From contig JAFZVQ010000034.1 in assembly GCA_017617715.1 (NCBI GenBank), positions 1 through 64,000 of the forward strand: DNA of 64,000 bases, read 5' to 3'. The notes beneath the pieces were generated by a model that did no database searches, was not told the origin of the DNA, and saw only the letters and a list, made by a program, of their open reading frames with translations. The DNA is from Bacteroidales bacterium (GTDB taxonomy: Bacteria > Bacteroidota > Bacteroidia > Bacteroidales > UBA932). Numbering within the stretch: the stretch's first letter is position 1; every line of letters begins with the position of its first letter. Positions 8,145 through 17,838 of the stretch are shown piece after piece. Both the position numbers and the translations under genes were made by a program.

Positions 8145-9302
8145 TTATTCGCTCTTATATGGTCCGTGTATGGATTTAACTTTATATTCACTATCGGTGT
8201 CGTCAAGCACATAGACGAAGAAATCGCCGTCGGGGGAGACTCTTATAACTATGTGGCCGCCGAGGCATTTGCAGTCTTTGTAGATGTCAGGACTTGCATT
8301 GACCAGGGTCATCGGAAGATTGGTGAAGAACATATCCTGACTTCCGGAAAACTCTTTGATTATGTTCTGGTTGGGCTGGATGTCGCGCTCGTAGAAGCTC
8401 TGGGTCACGACTACCTTCGGCTGATACACTGCGGCTTCAACGGCGTAGGGAGCTTCATTTGACATGTGGTGGTGCGCTTTCATGGCTTCAATCTTCCTTC
8501 CTATAGATTTGGCGACCTCGTTGCAGGTGTTTTTCTGGTTCATGTCGCCGCTGGTGAAATAGTCGAATTTGCCGTAGCTCATCAAGAAGGCGCAGGACAT
8601 ACCGTTTTCGTAGCGGGCTTTTGTGTCCACGATTTCACTTCCGTTCCACACCATGCCGCTGGCAGCATATCCGAATACGCTGAACCCCGGGCAGGCTTCA
8701 GGCTTGTATTTAGGGGCCAGCTGGCTGTCCGAGCCCACGGCGAAGCGCTCAACGCGAAGTCCGCTGTGCTTCTCGTTGTATTTGGTGAATCTTATGTAAT
8801 GGTCTGTACATGAGTTCTCTTTATAATCGGGATAATCAGGAGCGGAGCGGTCGATTATCATATCAAAAGGCACCAGCGAGTACAGGCCCATCGGTCCGGC
8901 CAGTGCATAACCTCCCTTCGGGTGGATTTCCCGGCACTCTCCGATATAGGCGATATGGTCGATGTGGAAGTGGGTAAGGACGCAATAATCCAGCTTCTTG
9001 CGTCCTGCAGGCATAAAATGCCGGATATATTCGGCATAGACCTGCCAGGGCTCTATGTCTTCGGACGGGCGGGGCAGCACCGGAGCGTATTTCTCAGGAT
9101 CGTAGCCAAACAGGTCCCCGGCATCCACGAGCAGCGTGGTGCCGTCGGGATAGATGAAGAAAGTGCATTCTCCGCGTCCTGTGTTGATGGCGTGGATGTC
9201 CAGCATGCCTTCCTGCCAGCCGGGCAGCGGGGCCCCGACGGTAGCGGCCGGAGCCTTGATGACTGGCAGGAGCGTCAGGATCAATGAGATTATCAGAGAC
9301 AT
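8145..9302 (-). CDS. MBL-fold hydrolase (paralogue 2), exported
   Basis: 385 residues with an N-terminal signal peptide (MSLIISLILTLLPVIKAPA). The MBL zinc motif is HFHIDH in VLTHFHIDHIAY; FTSGDMN and MKAHHHMSNEA are further conserved metal-site or fold segments. The mature protein begins GAPLPGWQEGMLDIHAINTG, the same block found in paralogues 1 and 3. Its ATG overlaps the stop of paralogue 3 by one base (TAATG), so the two are translationally coupled. This branch resembles the ComEC-type MBL domains, whose members act on varied phosphoester or amide substrates; the substrate here cannot be deduced. Confidence 0.85.
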   Translation of the reverse strand: MSLIISLILTLLPVIKAPAATVGAPLPGWQEGMLDIHAINTGRGECTFFIYPDGTTLLVDAGDLFGYDPEKYAPVLPRPSEDIEPWQVYAEYIRHFMPAGRKKLDYCVLTHFHIDHIAYIGECREIHPKGGYALAGPMGLYSLVPFDMIIDRSAPDYPDYKENSCTDHYIRFTKYNEKHSGLRVERFAVGSDSQLAPKYKPEACPGFSVFGYAASGMVWNGSEIVDTKARYENGMSCAFLMSYGKFDYFTSGDMNQKNTCNEVAKSIGRKIEAMKAHHHMSNEAPYAVEAAVYQPKVVVTQSFYERDIQPNQNIIKEFSGSQDMFFTNLPMTLVNASPDIYKDCKCLGGHIVIRVSPDGDFFVYVLDDTDSEYKVKSIHGPYKSE

Positions 9303-10549
9303 TATTCGCAGAAATAAGGGCCAGTGATGGATTTAACGTTGTATTTCTTGTCGGTATCGTCAAGCATGTAGACCCAGAACATGTCGCCTCCGCCGGCCAC
9401 CCGGATGACCACGTGTCCGTTCATTCCCTTGCAGGGGGCGTAGATATCCGAACGTGCGGTGCTGATGCTGGGGTCGATGTTGGTGAAATATAGGTCAGTT
9501 GAGCCTGAATACTTCTGGATTATGCTTTGCTGCGGCTGTGTGGTGAGGGCGTAGAAACTCTGGGTCACCACGACCTGCGGCTTGTATGTGGCCATTTCCA
9601 CGTCGAAAGTGGCTTCGTTGGACATGTGGTGGTGTGCCTTCATGCCCTCTATGTTCTTGCCGATTGATGCTGCAATAGCAGTGCAGGTGCTTTTTTCATT
9701 GAGGTCGCCGCTGGTGAAATAGTCGAACTTGCCGTAACTCACCAGGAATGCGGTGGACATGCCGTTTTCGTAGCGGGCATGGGTGTTGACTTCCTTTGTG
9801 CCGTCCCAGACTATGCCGTTCACGGCGTAGTTGAATACTTTGCAAGTCGGGTATTTTGCTGCATTGTACTTCATTGCGAGCTGCTTGTCTGTGCCGACCT
9901 GGAACTTCTCGGCTTTAAGCCCGAAAGCACGCGCATTGTAGTCTAGGAATGTGGCGTATGCCGATCTGTTGGAGGGAGCGGAATTGGGATCGTCATCCTC
10001 GCCTTCCTGGGTGTAATCCGGATACAGCCTGTCGAGGGATTTCTCGAACTTAATATCGGAATACAGCCCCATAGGTCCTGCATAGGCATAGCCGCCTGCG
10101 CTGTTGATGCGTCCTTTTTCCAGGTAAGCCATGTGGTCTATATGGAAATGGGTAAGGACGAAATAGTCAATCATGGAATGGCCCTGGGGCAGGAAGTATT
10201 TGATATAAGAGCCATACGTCTTGTAAGGAATGGACTCCTCAGTGGGACGCACCGCCACCCTGGTCTTTCCGGATTTGCTGTGCTTATAGAGGTCTCCCGC
10301 ATCGCAAAGGATGGTAGTGCCGTCGGGGAGGATGAAGAAGGTGCATTCCCCGCTTCCCGTGTTGATGGCGTGGATATCCAGCACGCCTTCCTGCCATAGC
10401 GGAAGGGGCTTGCCTATTTCGACCTCGAATGGCCCGCGTTTGTCGACGGAAGTTTCGTTATTGTTGTTGCCTCCATCGTCGGGATTGACCTTCGGCCCGC
10501 AGGCCGCGGCGGCAAATAGCATCAAAAGAATCAGTCTGTTTTTCATCAT
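9302..10549 (-). CDS. MBL-fold hydrolase (paralogue 3), lipoprotein
   Basis: The start is taken as the ATG at 10549 (MMKNRLILL), which overlaps the upstream TGA as ATGA; ATG at 10546 is equally possible. The annotated-length frame to 10579 adds residues from inside the upstream gene. Signal peptide with lipobox FAAAAC, then a low-complexity Asn/Asp linker (NPDDGGNNNN) of the kind used by surface lipoproteins, then the shared block GKPLPLWQEGVLDIHAI. MBL motif HFHIDH is intact, as are FTSGDLN and MKAHHHMSNEA. Three such paralogues in one SusCD locus imply an important, possibly sequential hydrolysis step outside the cell; the substrate is unknown. Confidence 0.85.
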   Translation of the reverse strand: MMKNRLILLMLFAAAACGPKVNPDDGGNNNNETSVDKRGPFEVEIGKPLPLWQEGVLDIHAINTGSGECTFFILPDGTTILCDAGDLYKHSKSGKTRVAVRPTEESIPYKTYGSYIKYFLPQGHSMIDYFVLTHFHIDHMAYLEKGRINSAGGYAYAGPMGLYSDIKFEKSLDRLYPDYTQEGEDDDPNSAPSNRSAYATFLDYNARAFGLKAEKFQVGTDKQLAMKYNAAKYPTCKVFNYAVNGIVWDGTKEVNTHARYENGMSTAFLVSYGKFDYFTSGDLNEKSTCTAIAASIGKNIEGMKAHHHMSNEATFDVEMATYKPQVVVTQSFYALTTQPQQSIIQKYSGSTDLYFTNIDPSISTARSDIYAPCKGMNGHVVIRVAGGGDMFWVYMLDDTDKKYNVKSITGPYFCE

Positions 10550-12297
10550 AGTGTAACTTTTATTCCGAGCAGGAAGCATCTCGGCGCATTTCCGGACGGA
10601 GATGGCGCCGCTATTTTGATTTGTGTTTCGGATGTTGCTCCGGTTATATAAAACTCAAATCTCGAAGTGGGTTTATAGATACTGTTGTTATATGACGAGC
10701 CGGCAGTCATCAGATAATCGGTGCCGATTTTGTACACAGAACCGCTGAGGCTCCCGAGGTCTCCGCTCTTGGCCTCCACTCTGACTCCGTTGGTGTCTTG
10801 TCCGTCAGTCTGCCAGGCCTGTCCGCCAGTGAAACTGCCGGCGCCAAGGATGGTGACAGGGATATCAGCTTTGGAGGTGGATGAGTAGCGGGCGATATCC
10901 AGGATCAGGGTTATGTTCTGTGTGCCGGAAATCTTTGAGAACTTTGGCGTAATTGCGTAGTTGTCCTGCTGGCCGGTGTTGTTCATCTGTAAAGCACCCG
11001 GACGCTCGTCCACATAGACGAATTCCCAATCCTGTACGCCGCGGTTCCTGATGTAGTTGTCGTTTGCCCTGATCGATTCCTTGAGCGTCGGATAGTCCCA
11101 CAACTGGCCTATGCTGCCCGTGGAAGACCATTTACCGCTATTGTTGGTGCCGGGCTCCAGCCCGTCGAAAGTCTCGGCAGTGCCGTTGTAGATGGTTCCG
11201 ACAAGCCAGTTGAGGGCGTCGCCACCATAAGTGAAGAGGTCGAACTGTTCGTCGAAAATGAGCGCCGGATCGTCGTCTTTGACGAGTTCAAGATAATAGG
11301 ATCCATATTCCTTGTAGGTGTCGTCGTAAGCCACTTTGACCTTCCCGGGGGCGTCCATGTTGAGCCACAGCTTGTTGGCTCCGTCTGCGATAGGTGAGAG
11401 GGCGCCGATGGCCTTGTCCACCTTATAGAAGCGGGTGTGGGACGGCGTGAAATTGTAGAAAGGCAGCGCCGATTTCATGTGTTTGCAAGTGCCGAGGCCG
11501 CCGGCTCCGGAGTAGGAGGTGAAGCCAAGTTCAACATCTTCGTTCTTGATGGTGATTTCGCCTGTGGCAGGTGCGTCGATTGTGAGTTCCCAAATGCCGG
11601 GCTGGCTTTCCTCGCAAACGCCGCACTCGGCTCCGTCGAGCCAGACGCTGATTCTCTTGTTCGTGAATTCCTTGATGTTAGAATCGATTGTGCCCAGCCC
11701 TTTCCCGTTAAGCGTAACCGAAAAACTTATAGGTCCGGGCACTTCCGGCGTGCCTTGAATCGGTATGACTATGGAGCTGTTGCCGGGAGTCAAGGTGAAT
11801 TCCCCTCCATTTACGGACAGGCCCTGGGTGGCTCCTGTCATTGTGCAGGCAACGCTGGCCTTCTCCAATCCGGTAGCATTCTTGTAGGGTATGGCCAGGA
11901 AGGCATTGCTCGCCAGTCCCTGCTTAAGGAGGCCGGACATGTAGAGCTCGCCGTATTCGAAATTGGTCTTGGACTGCCTGACCACCACCGGGTAACGCTG
12001 GCCGCCGTGGATAAGATAGAAAGTGCCTTCGCGGTCGTCGCCCAGGTTGCCTGAAACCTGCACATAGTATTGCTGGTATTCGGTGCCGTTGCCGGATCCG
12101 CTGTCGGGATTCAGAGTTATCCAGTCGACTTCGGATTCGGACGTCCAGTCCCCGCTGCAAAGAAGGTACTGGGAAATGGTCTGCTCGAAACAGTCACAGG
12201 ACAGGGAATCAAATTCTCTTTGAAACACATCTGGTTCTTTCTGGCATCCTGTAATAATCAGGAGGGCCAGGCAGATTATTGAAAAACTCTTTTTCAT
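10546..12297 (-). CDS. BACON-domain surface lipoprotein (SusE/F-position binding protein)
   Basis: Start at the ATG at 12297 (MKKSFSIICLA); the frame to 12345 would add residues overlapping the SusD gene. Lipobox IITGC. Residues about 30-100 look like a BACON domain (WTSESEVDWITLNP ... YPVVVRQS), a carbohydrate- or mucin-associated Ig-like fold common in Bacteroidales loci. The C-terminal half (about 370-583) looks like a choice-of-anchor or jelly-roll binding domain. It follows SusD by 16 nt, the usual place of surface glycan-binding proteins, so ligand binding at the cell surface together with SusD is the likely role. Ligand unknown. Confidence 0.75.
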   Translation of the reverse strand: MKKSFSIICLALLIITGCQKEPDVFQREFDSLSCDCFEQTISQYLLCSGDWTSESEVDWITLNPDSGSGNGTEYQQYYVQVSGNLGDDREGTFYLIHGGQRYPVVVRQSKTNFEYGELYMSGLLKQGLASNAFLAIPYKNATGLEKASVACTMTGATQGLSVNGGEFTLTPGNSSIVIPIQGTPEVPGPISFSVTLNGKGLGTIDSNIKEFTNKRISVWLDGAECGVCEESQPGIWELTIDAPATGEITIKNEDVELGFTSYSGAGGLGTCKHMKSALPFYNFTPSHTRFYKVDKAIGALSPIADGANKLWLNMDAPGKVKVAYDDTYKEYGSYYLELVKDDDPALIFDEQFDLFTYGGDALNWLVGTIYNGTAETFDGLEPGTNNSGKWSSTGSIGQLWDYPTLKESIRANDNYIRNRGVQDWEFVYVDERPGALQMNNTGQQDNYAITPKFSKISGTQNITLILDIARYSSTSKADIPVTILGAGSFTGGQAWQTDGQDTNGVRVEAKSGDLGSLSGSVYKIGTDYLMTAGSSYNNSIYKPTSRFEFYITGATSETQIKIAAPSPSGNAPRCFLLGIKVTL

Positions 12298-12313
12298 ATT
12301 CGGGTGTGCTTTT

Positions 12314-14140
12314 TTACCAACCATAATTCTGACCGAGTCCCTCATTGAGCGTTATGTCCGGGGAGGGGATGGGGAAGAGATATTTCTTCTCGGGCCATGA
12401 GTACTCTTCGCAGAAGGCTGAGTAGGCTATTATGTAACCGTGGTCGCCTTCCGAGAGATAGTGGCCGGCGGAAGAGAGGGTGGATCCGTTGTAGTTGATT
12501 GCCAGCACGGAAATGCCGGATTTCTCCGTCAATTTGGCTGACACGTAATTGTCGGGGGTGCCGTCGCCGTCCAGGTCCAGGTTCTGTTCGATTCCGGAGA
12601 TCCAGATCCCGGTCTTGGGCATGACCAGTCTCTCGCCGATATGCCAGCGCTTGACATCCTGTATCCTCTTGCCTTCCATCGCGAATTCAACACCTCGTTC
12701 GCGGCGGACCTCAAGGATTACGGGGTCCGTGACCGTGTTCATGAAATAATCCACCAGGTACGGGTCTGCTTCCGTGGGATAGATGCTCTTGACGCCGGCC
12801 CTTTCCCGGACGAGTTTGACCGACTTGTCCCAGACATCCTGGGTGCACTCTCCCAGTTCAGCCTTGGCTTCGGCGTAGCTGAGGAGTATCTCGGCGTAGC
12901 GGATCAGCGGGACGTCGGTGTAGGTGGCATCGGATATTTCGTCGTGGATTGCGTCGGTCAGCCATTTAACGGGCTGATATCCGGTCTTGGCGCAGGCGAG
13001 ATCGGGCGGGAAACGTTTGGTGCCGTTTTCACGTGTGAATCCCGGGGTGCGGACGGTCTGGGCGAAACGGTAGTCGCGGTCTTTCGCTTCGTCGGCGAGA
13101 GTGGCGGAGTAGTAGTCCTTTCCTGTGTATTTGCTGGTGAAGGGCGTGCCGTCCAGGCAGAGATAGGTCAGCATGAAATCCCTGTTCAGGGCCCAGATAA
13201 AGTGGCCGGCGTGGGTGAGGTAGTCGTTGATGGAGTTGTCTTTGTTGTAGACTTTCAGCGTCTCGTCGTAGTCCCTTGCCCAGATGAACTCGTTGGTGTA
13301 GGAGGAACAGCCGTCGGCGCATGTGAACATGTCCCTGTACTGGGTCTGCCTCCTGGCTGCGTTGTCTGTCAGGTGGTAGAGCTTCGAGTCCATTATTTCC
13401 TCGCAAGCCTTGACGCATTCCCTCAGGTACATGTTGCCCTCTTCTTTCTCTTCAGCGGTCCAGGGAGTCCCTTTGGAGAGATCCAGCTGGTGGTACTTGC
13501 GGTAGGTGCCTTCATAGAGGCAGAATCGGGCCTTGATACCGAGGGCTACGTACTTGTTGATGTTGGTGCTGCGAATCCTGAATTTGTCGTCGCCGAGGCA
13601 GTTTTCGCAGGCGTAGTTGAGGTCTTCCAGGATCCTGGCCGCAATGAAGGACCTGTCATCCCTGCCCTTGTAGAGGTCTTCCTCGTTGGCGGGGTCGATG
13701 ACATGGTCGTACCAGGGCACAGCCCCGTGGCGCTGCAACTTGTTGATATAGAACATAGCCCTGAAAAAGTGTCCCACGCCTTCATAGTGTGCCATAATGG
13801 ACGGCGCCACGTCGGCTGTTCCCATGTTCTCCAGGAAATAGTTTATCGAACGAAGGGTTGTCCAGCTCCATGAAGTACTGCTGCTTACGCCATACCGGTC
13901 GGTGTAGAACAGGTATTCGACGTCCCAGGCATTCGTGTCCGCATATTTGTCGGCATCAAGGAGGTCCTTGATTTCGGTGGCGTAGGTGCGGATGAGACCG
14001 TTGGTGTATATTTTCAGCGACGATTCGTCGGTAAAATAGTATTCGCTCTCAATGGCATGTGGATTGACTTTTGTCAGAAAATCAGAACATGAAACAGCTA
14101 TAATGCTGAGGAGCGCCGGGAGTATAATAGATTTCTTCAT
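12314..14140 (-). CDS. SusD/RagB-family nutrient-uptake outer-membrane lipoprotein
   Basis: 608 residues, close to the family norm. Lipobox AVSC, then SDFLTKVNPHA, the classic SusD N-terminus. TPR-like helices carry NKYVALGIKARFCLYEGTY and ILLSYAEAKAELGE, and the C-terminus has LFPIP ... QNYGW, the usual end of the family. It caps the SusC barrel and helps hand over substrate. Its gene begins 5 nt after the SusC stop, as in nearly all SusCD operons. Confidence 0.97.
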   Translation of the reverse strand: MKKSIILPALLSIIAVSCSDFLTKVNPHAIESEYYFTDESSLKIYTNGLIRTYATEIKDLLDADKYADTNAWDVEYLFYTDRYGVSSSTSWSWTTLRSINYFLENMGTADVAPSIMAHYEGVGHFFRAMFYINKLQRHGAVPWYDHVIDPANEEDLYKGRDDRSFIAARILEDLNYACENCLGDDKFRIRSTNINKYVALGIKARFCLYEGTYRKYHQLDLSKGTPWTAEEKEEGNMYLRECVKACEEIMDSKLYHLTDNAARRQTQYRDMFTCADGCSSYTNEFIWARDYDETLKVYNKDNSINDYLTHAGHFIWALNRDFMLTYLCLDGTPFTSKYTGKDYYSATLADEAKDRDYRFAQTVRTPGFTRENGTKRFPPDLACAKTGYQPVKWLTDAIHDEISDATYTDVPLIRYAEILLSYAEAKAELGECTQDVWDKSVKLVRERAGVKSIYPTEADPYLVDYFMNTVTDPVILEVRRERGVEFAMEGKRIQDVKRWHIGERLVMPKTGIWISGIEQNLDLDGDGTPDNYVSAKLTEKSGISVLAINYNGSTLSSAGHYLSEGDHGYIIAYSAFCEEYSWPEKKYLFPIPSPDITLNEGLGQNYGW

Positions 14141-14145
14141 CGTTT

Positions 14146-17100
14146 CTAGAATTTGAGGTTCACGCCTAATGTGACAGTCTTCAACATAGGATATGAGTTT
14201 CCGTCAATCACATCGTTGTAGTCGGAGTCTCCGCTTCCGGCGGTTTCCGGATCGATGTTCGGTGCCCATTTCCACATAGGTGTTATGGCGAAGAGGTTTT
14301 CTCCGTTGACGAAGAGTTTGAGTCCTGATACACCTATTGCCTTGCAGACATTCTGTCCGAAGGTGTAGTCAATCTGAACGTTTTTAAGTCTCATGTACGC
14401 TGCGTTCTGGATATATCGCGTGTTGGGTATTTCCAAAACGTATCTCTTTCCGGCGTAACCTGCGGACTGGTAACCGGCAATCCTTGGCCAGTAGGCGGTG
14501 TCTGCATTGAGGCATTCGGAGCCGTCTTCGGAAAGCTGGCACACGGTGGGAAGGTTCATGGCGTGGATCTTCGGAAGGAAATACAGGAACGGTCTGTCGT
14601 ATTTTCCCCAGAAGTAGCTGGCGTCGTTGCCCGGATACCAGTCGCGTTTGCCGACGCCCTGAATGAATACCGACAATCCTATTCCGTTCCAGGAGGCGGA
14701 CATGTTGACGCCGTAGCGGTAGCGGGGAGATTTGTTGCCCACTATCAGGAAGTCTCCGTGGTCCGCAAGGGTGAGGTTGCCGTAATCTATGAAATTGCTG
14801 CCGTCGCGGTCGGCGACTTTGACCTGGCCGGGCCTTGTGACGGCATCGCGCGCCTGCAGGAAGTCCTGAGTCGCATGGTTGGCTATGTCTTCATAGTCAC
14901 GGAACAGCCCTTCTATTTCGTACCCCCAGAGTTCGCCGAGCTCCATGCCCACATAGTACTGGGGATTACCTTCGATGATATCTGATATTGTACCCAGCGA
15001 ATTGCCGTCGTTGCCGTCGTATTTAGTGATGAATGAACGGCTGTCCCAGAGCGTGCCTTTTATGCTGTATTTGAAAGGCTTGCCTCCCATCTGGAACTGG
15101 TCGCGGTACTGAAGGGAAAGCTCCCAGCCCCTCGTCAGCATCTCCGCGTAGTTGCCTTTCGGGGCGGATGCGCCGAATACCGGCGGCAGGGTGACGCCGG
15201 TGGTGTACATGTTGGTGGTGTTGCGGATGTAGTAGTCGAAGGTGGCGGAGAAGCGGTTTTTGAACATGTCGATGTCGATGCCGGCGTCGTAGGTAGATGC
15301 AGTCTCCCATGTCAGGGAAGACGGCACCAGGCTTGCCACGGAAGTGTAAGAAGGCAGGGAACCGTCGATGACTATGTCGGAAGCCTTCTTGATGCTCATG
15401 GTGGATGTGTACTTGTAAGGGGACACGTTGCCGTTGCCCATGGAGCCTGCCGAAAGCCTTATCTTGGCGTTGTCCAGCACATTCCTGCTCCAGCGCATCC
15501 AGGGCTCGTCCGAAATGCGCCAGCCTATGGAAGCGGAGGGGAAGAAGCCCCAGCGGCTGTTGATTGGGAACTTGGAAGATCCGTCATAGCGCCCGCTCAC
15601 TTCGAGCAGGTACCGGCTGAGGAAGGAATAGTTGACGCGGAAGAAGGCCCCGACGTAGGACCATTCATTTCCGCCGGAGGTGATTGTGGCTTCGCCTTCC
15701 ATCAGCGCGAAGGATGGTTTGTTGGTTATGAAACCGACCTTGTTGTCCGTGGTGGTCTTGTAGGTGCGCCACTCGACGTTGTAGCCGAGAAGGGTGGTCA
15801 AGCTGTGTTTTTCACCCAGTTTGGGCGTCCAGGTGGCGTAGATGTTGGCTGACTGGTAGTCGGTCCTGTAGGTGGTCTCCGTGAGCCCGTCGCCGTATTT
15901 CTCGCTTTCGTAGAGAATAATGCCTGGCTCTTTCGAGTAAGCCACCATGTTCTGGACCAATACCCTTGTCCGCCCTGTATAGTTATAGGAGTAGTCGGCC
16001 TGCAGTTTCAGCACGTCCTTGATGAGGCTTGCGTCAAGTGCGATTTTGTTGCGCAGGTAGATGTAGTCGTTTTCTATATAATTGTTGCCCTCCACGAAAG
16101 CGGCATAGCCTGAAGTGCCGGACGCGGGAGTCCATGTGCCGTCGGGATTCTTAAGGGGTGTCATGGGCTGAAGGCAGTGCTGGATGTAGCGGTACGGCGA
16201 CTGCCCGTTCGCCGTGCGGGGAATATGGGACCAGTCCGAACTCACGCTCATGTTGTTGGTAAGTTTGAGCCAGGGCCGGATTTTCAGCGTGCCTTTTGCC
16301 CGCATGTTGATCTTGCGGTATTTTTCGTTACCCACCCTGAAGACACCGTCCGAATCATAGTACCTTCCGCTGATATAGTAGTCGGCGTTCTCGTTGCCTC
16401 CGGACACGGAAAGGTTGTGTTCGGTGGAGCCGTGCCAGTCGTTGTAGAACTCCTTCATCCAGTCATGACTGTCGAGGTAGGCATAGCCGAATCCGCTGAT
16501 GGCGGTGGACCGGACGACCTTTGCGAGCGACGGGTCGTTTTTACGTCGCATTATTTCATTATAGATGTCTTCGGAATAAGGAGCTTTGCCGTCCAGGTTG
16601 TCAAGGAGCGTGCGGGAGGAGTTGTAACTTCCGATATAGGCGGCTTTCCACCAGTCCAGCCATTCGTTCGGGTCGGTGATGCCGTCGGGTATGACGGTCC
16701 GGCGATTGATGTTGAAGGAGCCGCTGTAGTTGATTACCGGGCGGCCTTTTTGGGCGGCTTTGGTGGTCACAAGGATCACTCCGAATGCTCCTCGGGCGCC
16801 GTAGACTGCGGCTGAGGATGCGTCCTTGAGCACGGAAATGCTTTCCACGTCCTGGGGGTTCACCGAGCTGAGGCTTCCCTCCACTCCGTCTATCAGCACC
16901 AGCGCGTCGCCGCCGGCGCCGATGGAGGTTTCGCCGCGGACATTGTAGGAGCCTTCATGTGAGGGCTTGCTGTCGTTGATGGTGATGTTGAGGCCGGGGA
17001 TTTCGCCCTGGAGGGAACGAAGCAGGTTGGAGTTGGCGCGATTGCCCACAACTTCGCTGCCGACGGCATCCACGGAGCCCACCAGGTCTCGTTTCTTCAT

Positions 17101-17724
17101 GGTAGCGTAACCGACCACGACAACGTCGTCCAGGGCTATAAGCTCCTGCTCTATCCTTATGTTGCACTCAGATTGCTTGTCCGAAATGGCCACGTCCCTT
17201 GATTTATAGCCGAGACAGGACACCGAAATGGTTGCCTGGCCCTCTATGGAGTCCAGGGCATAGTATCCTGCAGAGTTGGTCAGTGTTGCGTTTCTTGTGC
17301 CTTTCTGCATCACAACCGCACCGGCTACCGGATCTCCGGAATCGTCAGTCACCACTCCGGACACGCGTCGGAAAGGGCTCACGTCCTCGCTCTGATTCTG
17401 TGCCTGGGTCTGTTGGATGGCAGGGTAGTTGAGCACCAGCTGTCTTCCGTTCATGGTGACTTTTATACCTGGCCAAACATCGGACAGGATGGTGGCGACA
17501 TCCTTGTTGTCGGCCTTCACCGACACAATCTTGTCCAAATCGAGCTCGGAATCCACATAGGCGAAGGTGTAGTCTGATTTCTCCTCAATCGCCTTCAGCA
17601 ACTGCCTGGCGGGCACCTTCTGAAGGTTGAGCGATACTTTCGGCATCTGCGCAAAAGCGGAAAATGAAGAGCATAGCAATACGGCCAGAACAGAGGCCGC
17701 AATGGTTACCAGTTTTCTTTTCAT
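14146..17724 (-). CDS. SusC/RagA-family TonB-linked outer-membrane transporter with STN domain
   Basis: 1192 residues, started at the ATG at 17724 (MKRKLVTIAASV). The same frame stays open far upstream through aspS on the other strand, which is a codon-use artefact. Domains in order: signal peptide; STN (secretin/TonB short N-terminal) domain about 35-90; carboxypeptidase-like regulatory domain about 115-195 (GVVTDDSGDPVAGAVV); TonB-dependent plug about 210-330 (ISVLKDASSAAVYGARGA); then a large barrel ending VTLGVNLKF. It imports oligomers across the outer membrane using TonB energy. STN-bearing SusC proteins usually signal to a FecR-type anti-sigma factor, but no FecR/ECF pair lies next to it here. 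Confidence 0.97.
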   Translation of the reverse strand: MKRKLVTIAASVLAVLLCSSFSAFAQMPKVSLNLQKVPARQLLKAIEEKSDYTFAYVDSELDLDKIVSVKADNKDVATILSDVWPGIKVTMNGRQLVLNYPAIQQTQAQNQSEDVSPFRRVSGVVTDDSGDPVAGAVVMQKGTRNATLTNSAGYYALDSIEGQATISVSCLGYKSRDVAISDKQSECNIRIEQELIALDDVVVVGYATMKKRDLVGSVDAVGSEVVGNRANSNLLRSLQGEIPGLNITINDSKPSHEGSYNVRGETSIGAGGDALVLIDGVEGSLSSVNPQDVESISVLKDASSAAVYGARGAFGVILVTTKAAQKGRPVINYSGSFNINRRTVIPDGITDPNEWLDWWKAAYIGSYNSSRTLLDNLDGKAPYSEDIYNEIMRRKNDPSLAKVVRSTAISGFGYAYLDSHDWMKEFYNDWHGSTEHNLSVSGGNENADYYISGRYYDSDGVFRVGNEKYRKINMRAKGTLKIRPWLKLTNNMSVSSDWSHIPRTANGQSPYRYIQHCLQPMTPLKNPDGTWTPASGTSGYAAFVEGNNYIENDYIYLRNKIALDASLIKDVLKLQADYSYNYTGRTRVLVQNMVAYSKEPGIILYESEKYGDGLTETTYRTDYQSANIYATWTPKLGEKHSLTTLLGYNVEWRTYKTTTDNKVGFITNKPSFALMEGEATITSGGNEWSYVGAFFRVNYSFLSRYLLEVSGRYDGSSKFPINSRWGFFPSASIGWRISDEPWMRWSRNVLDNAKIRLSAGSMGNGNVSPYKYTSTMSIKKASDIVIDGSLPSYTSVASLVPSSLTWETASTYDAGIDIDMFKNRFSATFDYYIRNTTNMYTTGVTLPPVFGASAPKGNYAEMLTRGWELSLQYRDQFQMGGKPFKYSIKGTLWDSRSFITKYDGNDGNSLGTISDIIEGNPQYYVGMELGELWGYEIEGLFRDYEDIANHATQDFLQARDAVTRPGQVKVADRDGSNFIDYGNLTLADHGDFLIVGNKSPRYRYGVNMSASWNGIGLSVFIQGVGKRDWYPGNDASYFWGKYDRPFLYFLPKIHAMNLPTVCQLSEDGSECLNADTAYWPRIAGYQSAGYAGKRYVLEIPNTRYIQNAAYMRLKNVQIDYTFGQNVCKAIGVSGLKLFVNGENLFAITPMWKWAPNIDPETAGSGDSDYNDVIDGNSYPMLKTVTLGVNLKF

Positions 17725-17808
17725 TTTCTTAGGGTTATACGGTTTATATATAATAACGGTCAACAAGTCATTTACGCACAAACGCTGACATAATACCGCA
17801 TTTTTTAT

Positions 17809-17816
17809 TACCTTTG
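17809..17816 (+). promoter_or_regulatory. -7 box of aspS promoter
   Basis: TACCTTTG fits the Bacteroidetes -7 consensus TAnnTTTG, 22 nt before the aspS ATG. No good -33 TTTG is seen at the usual 19-21 nt spacing. Confidence 0.55.
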
Positions 17817-17838
17817 CATTCCGGAAAACGAATACTCT

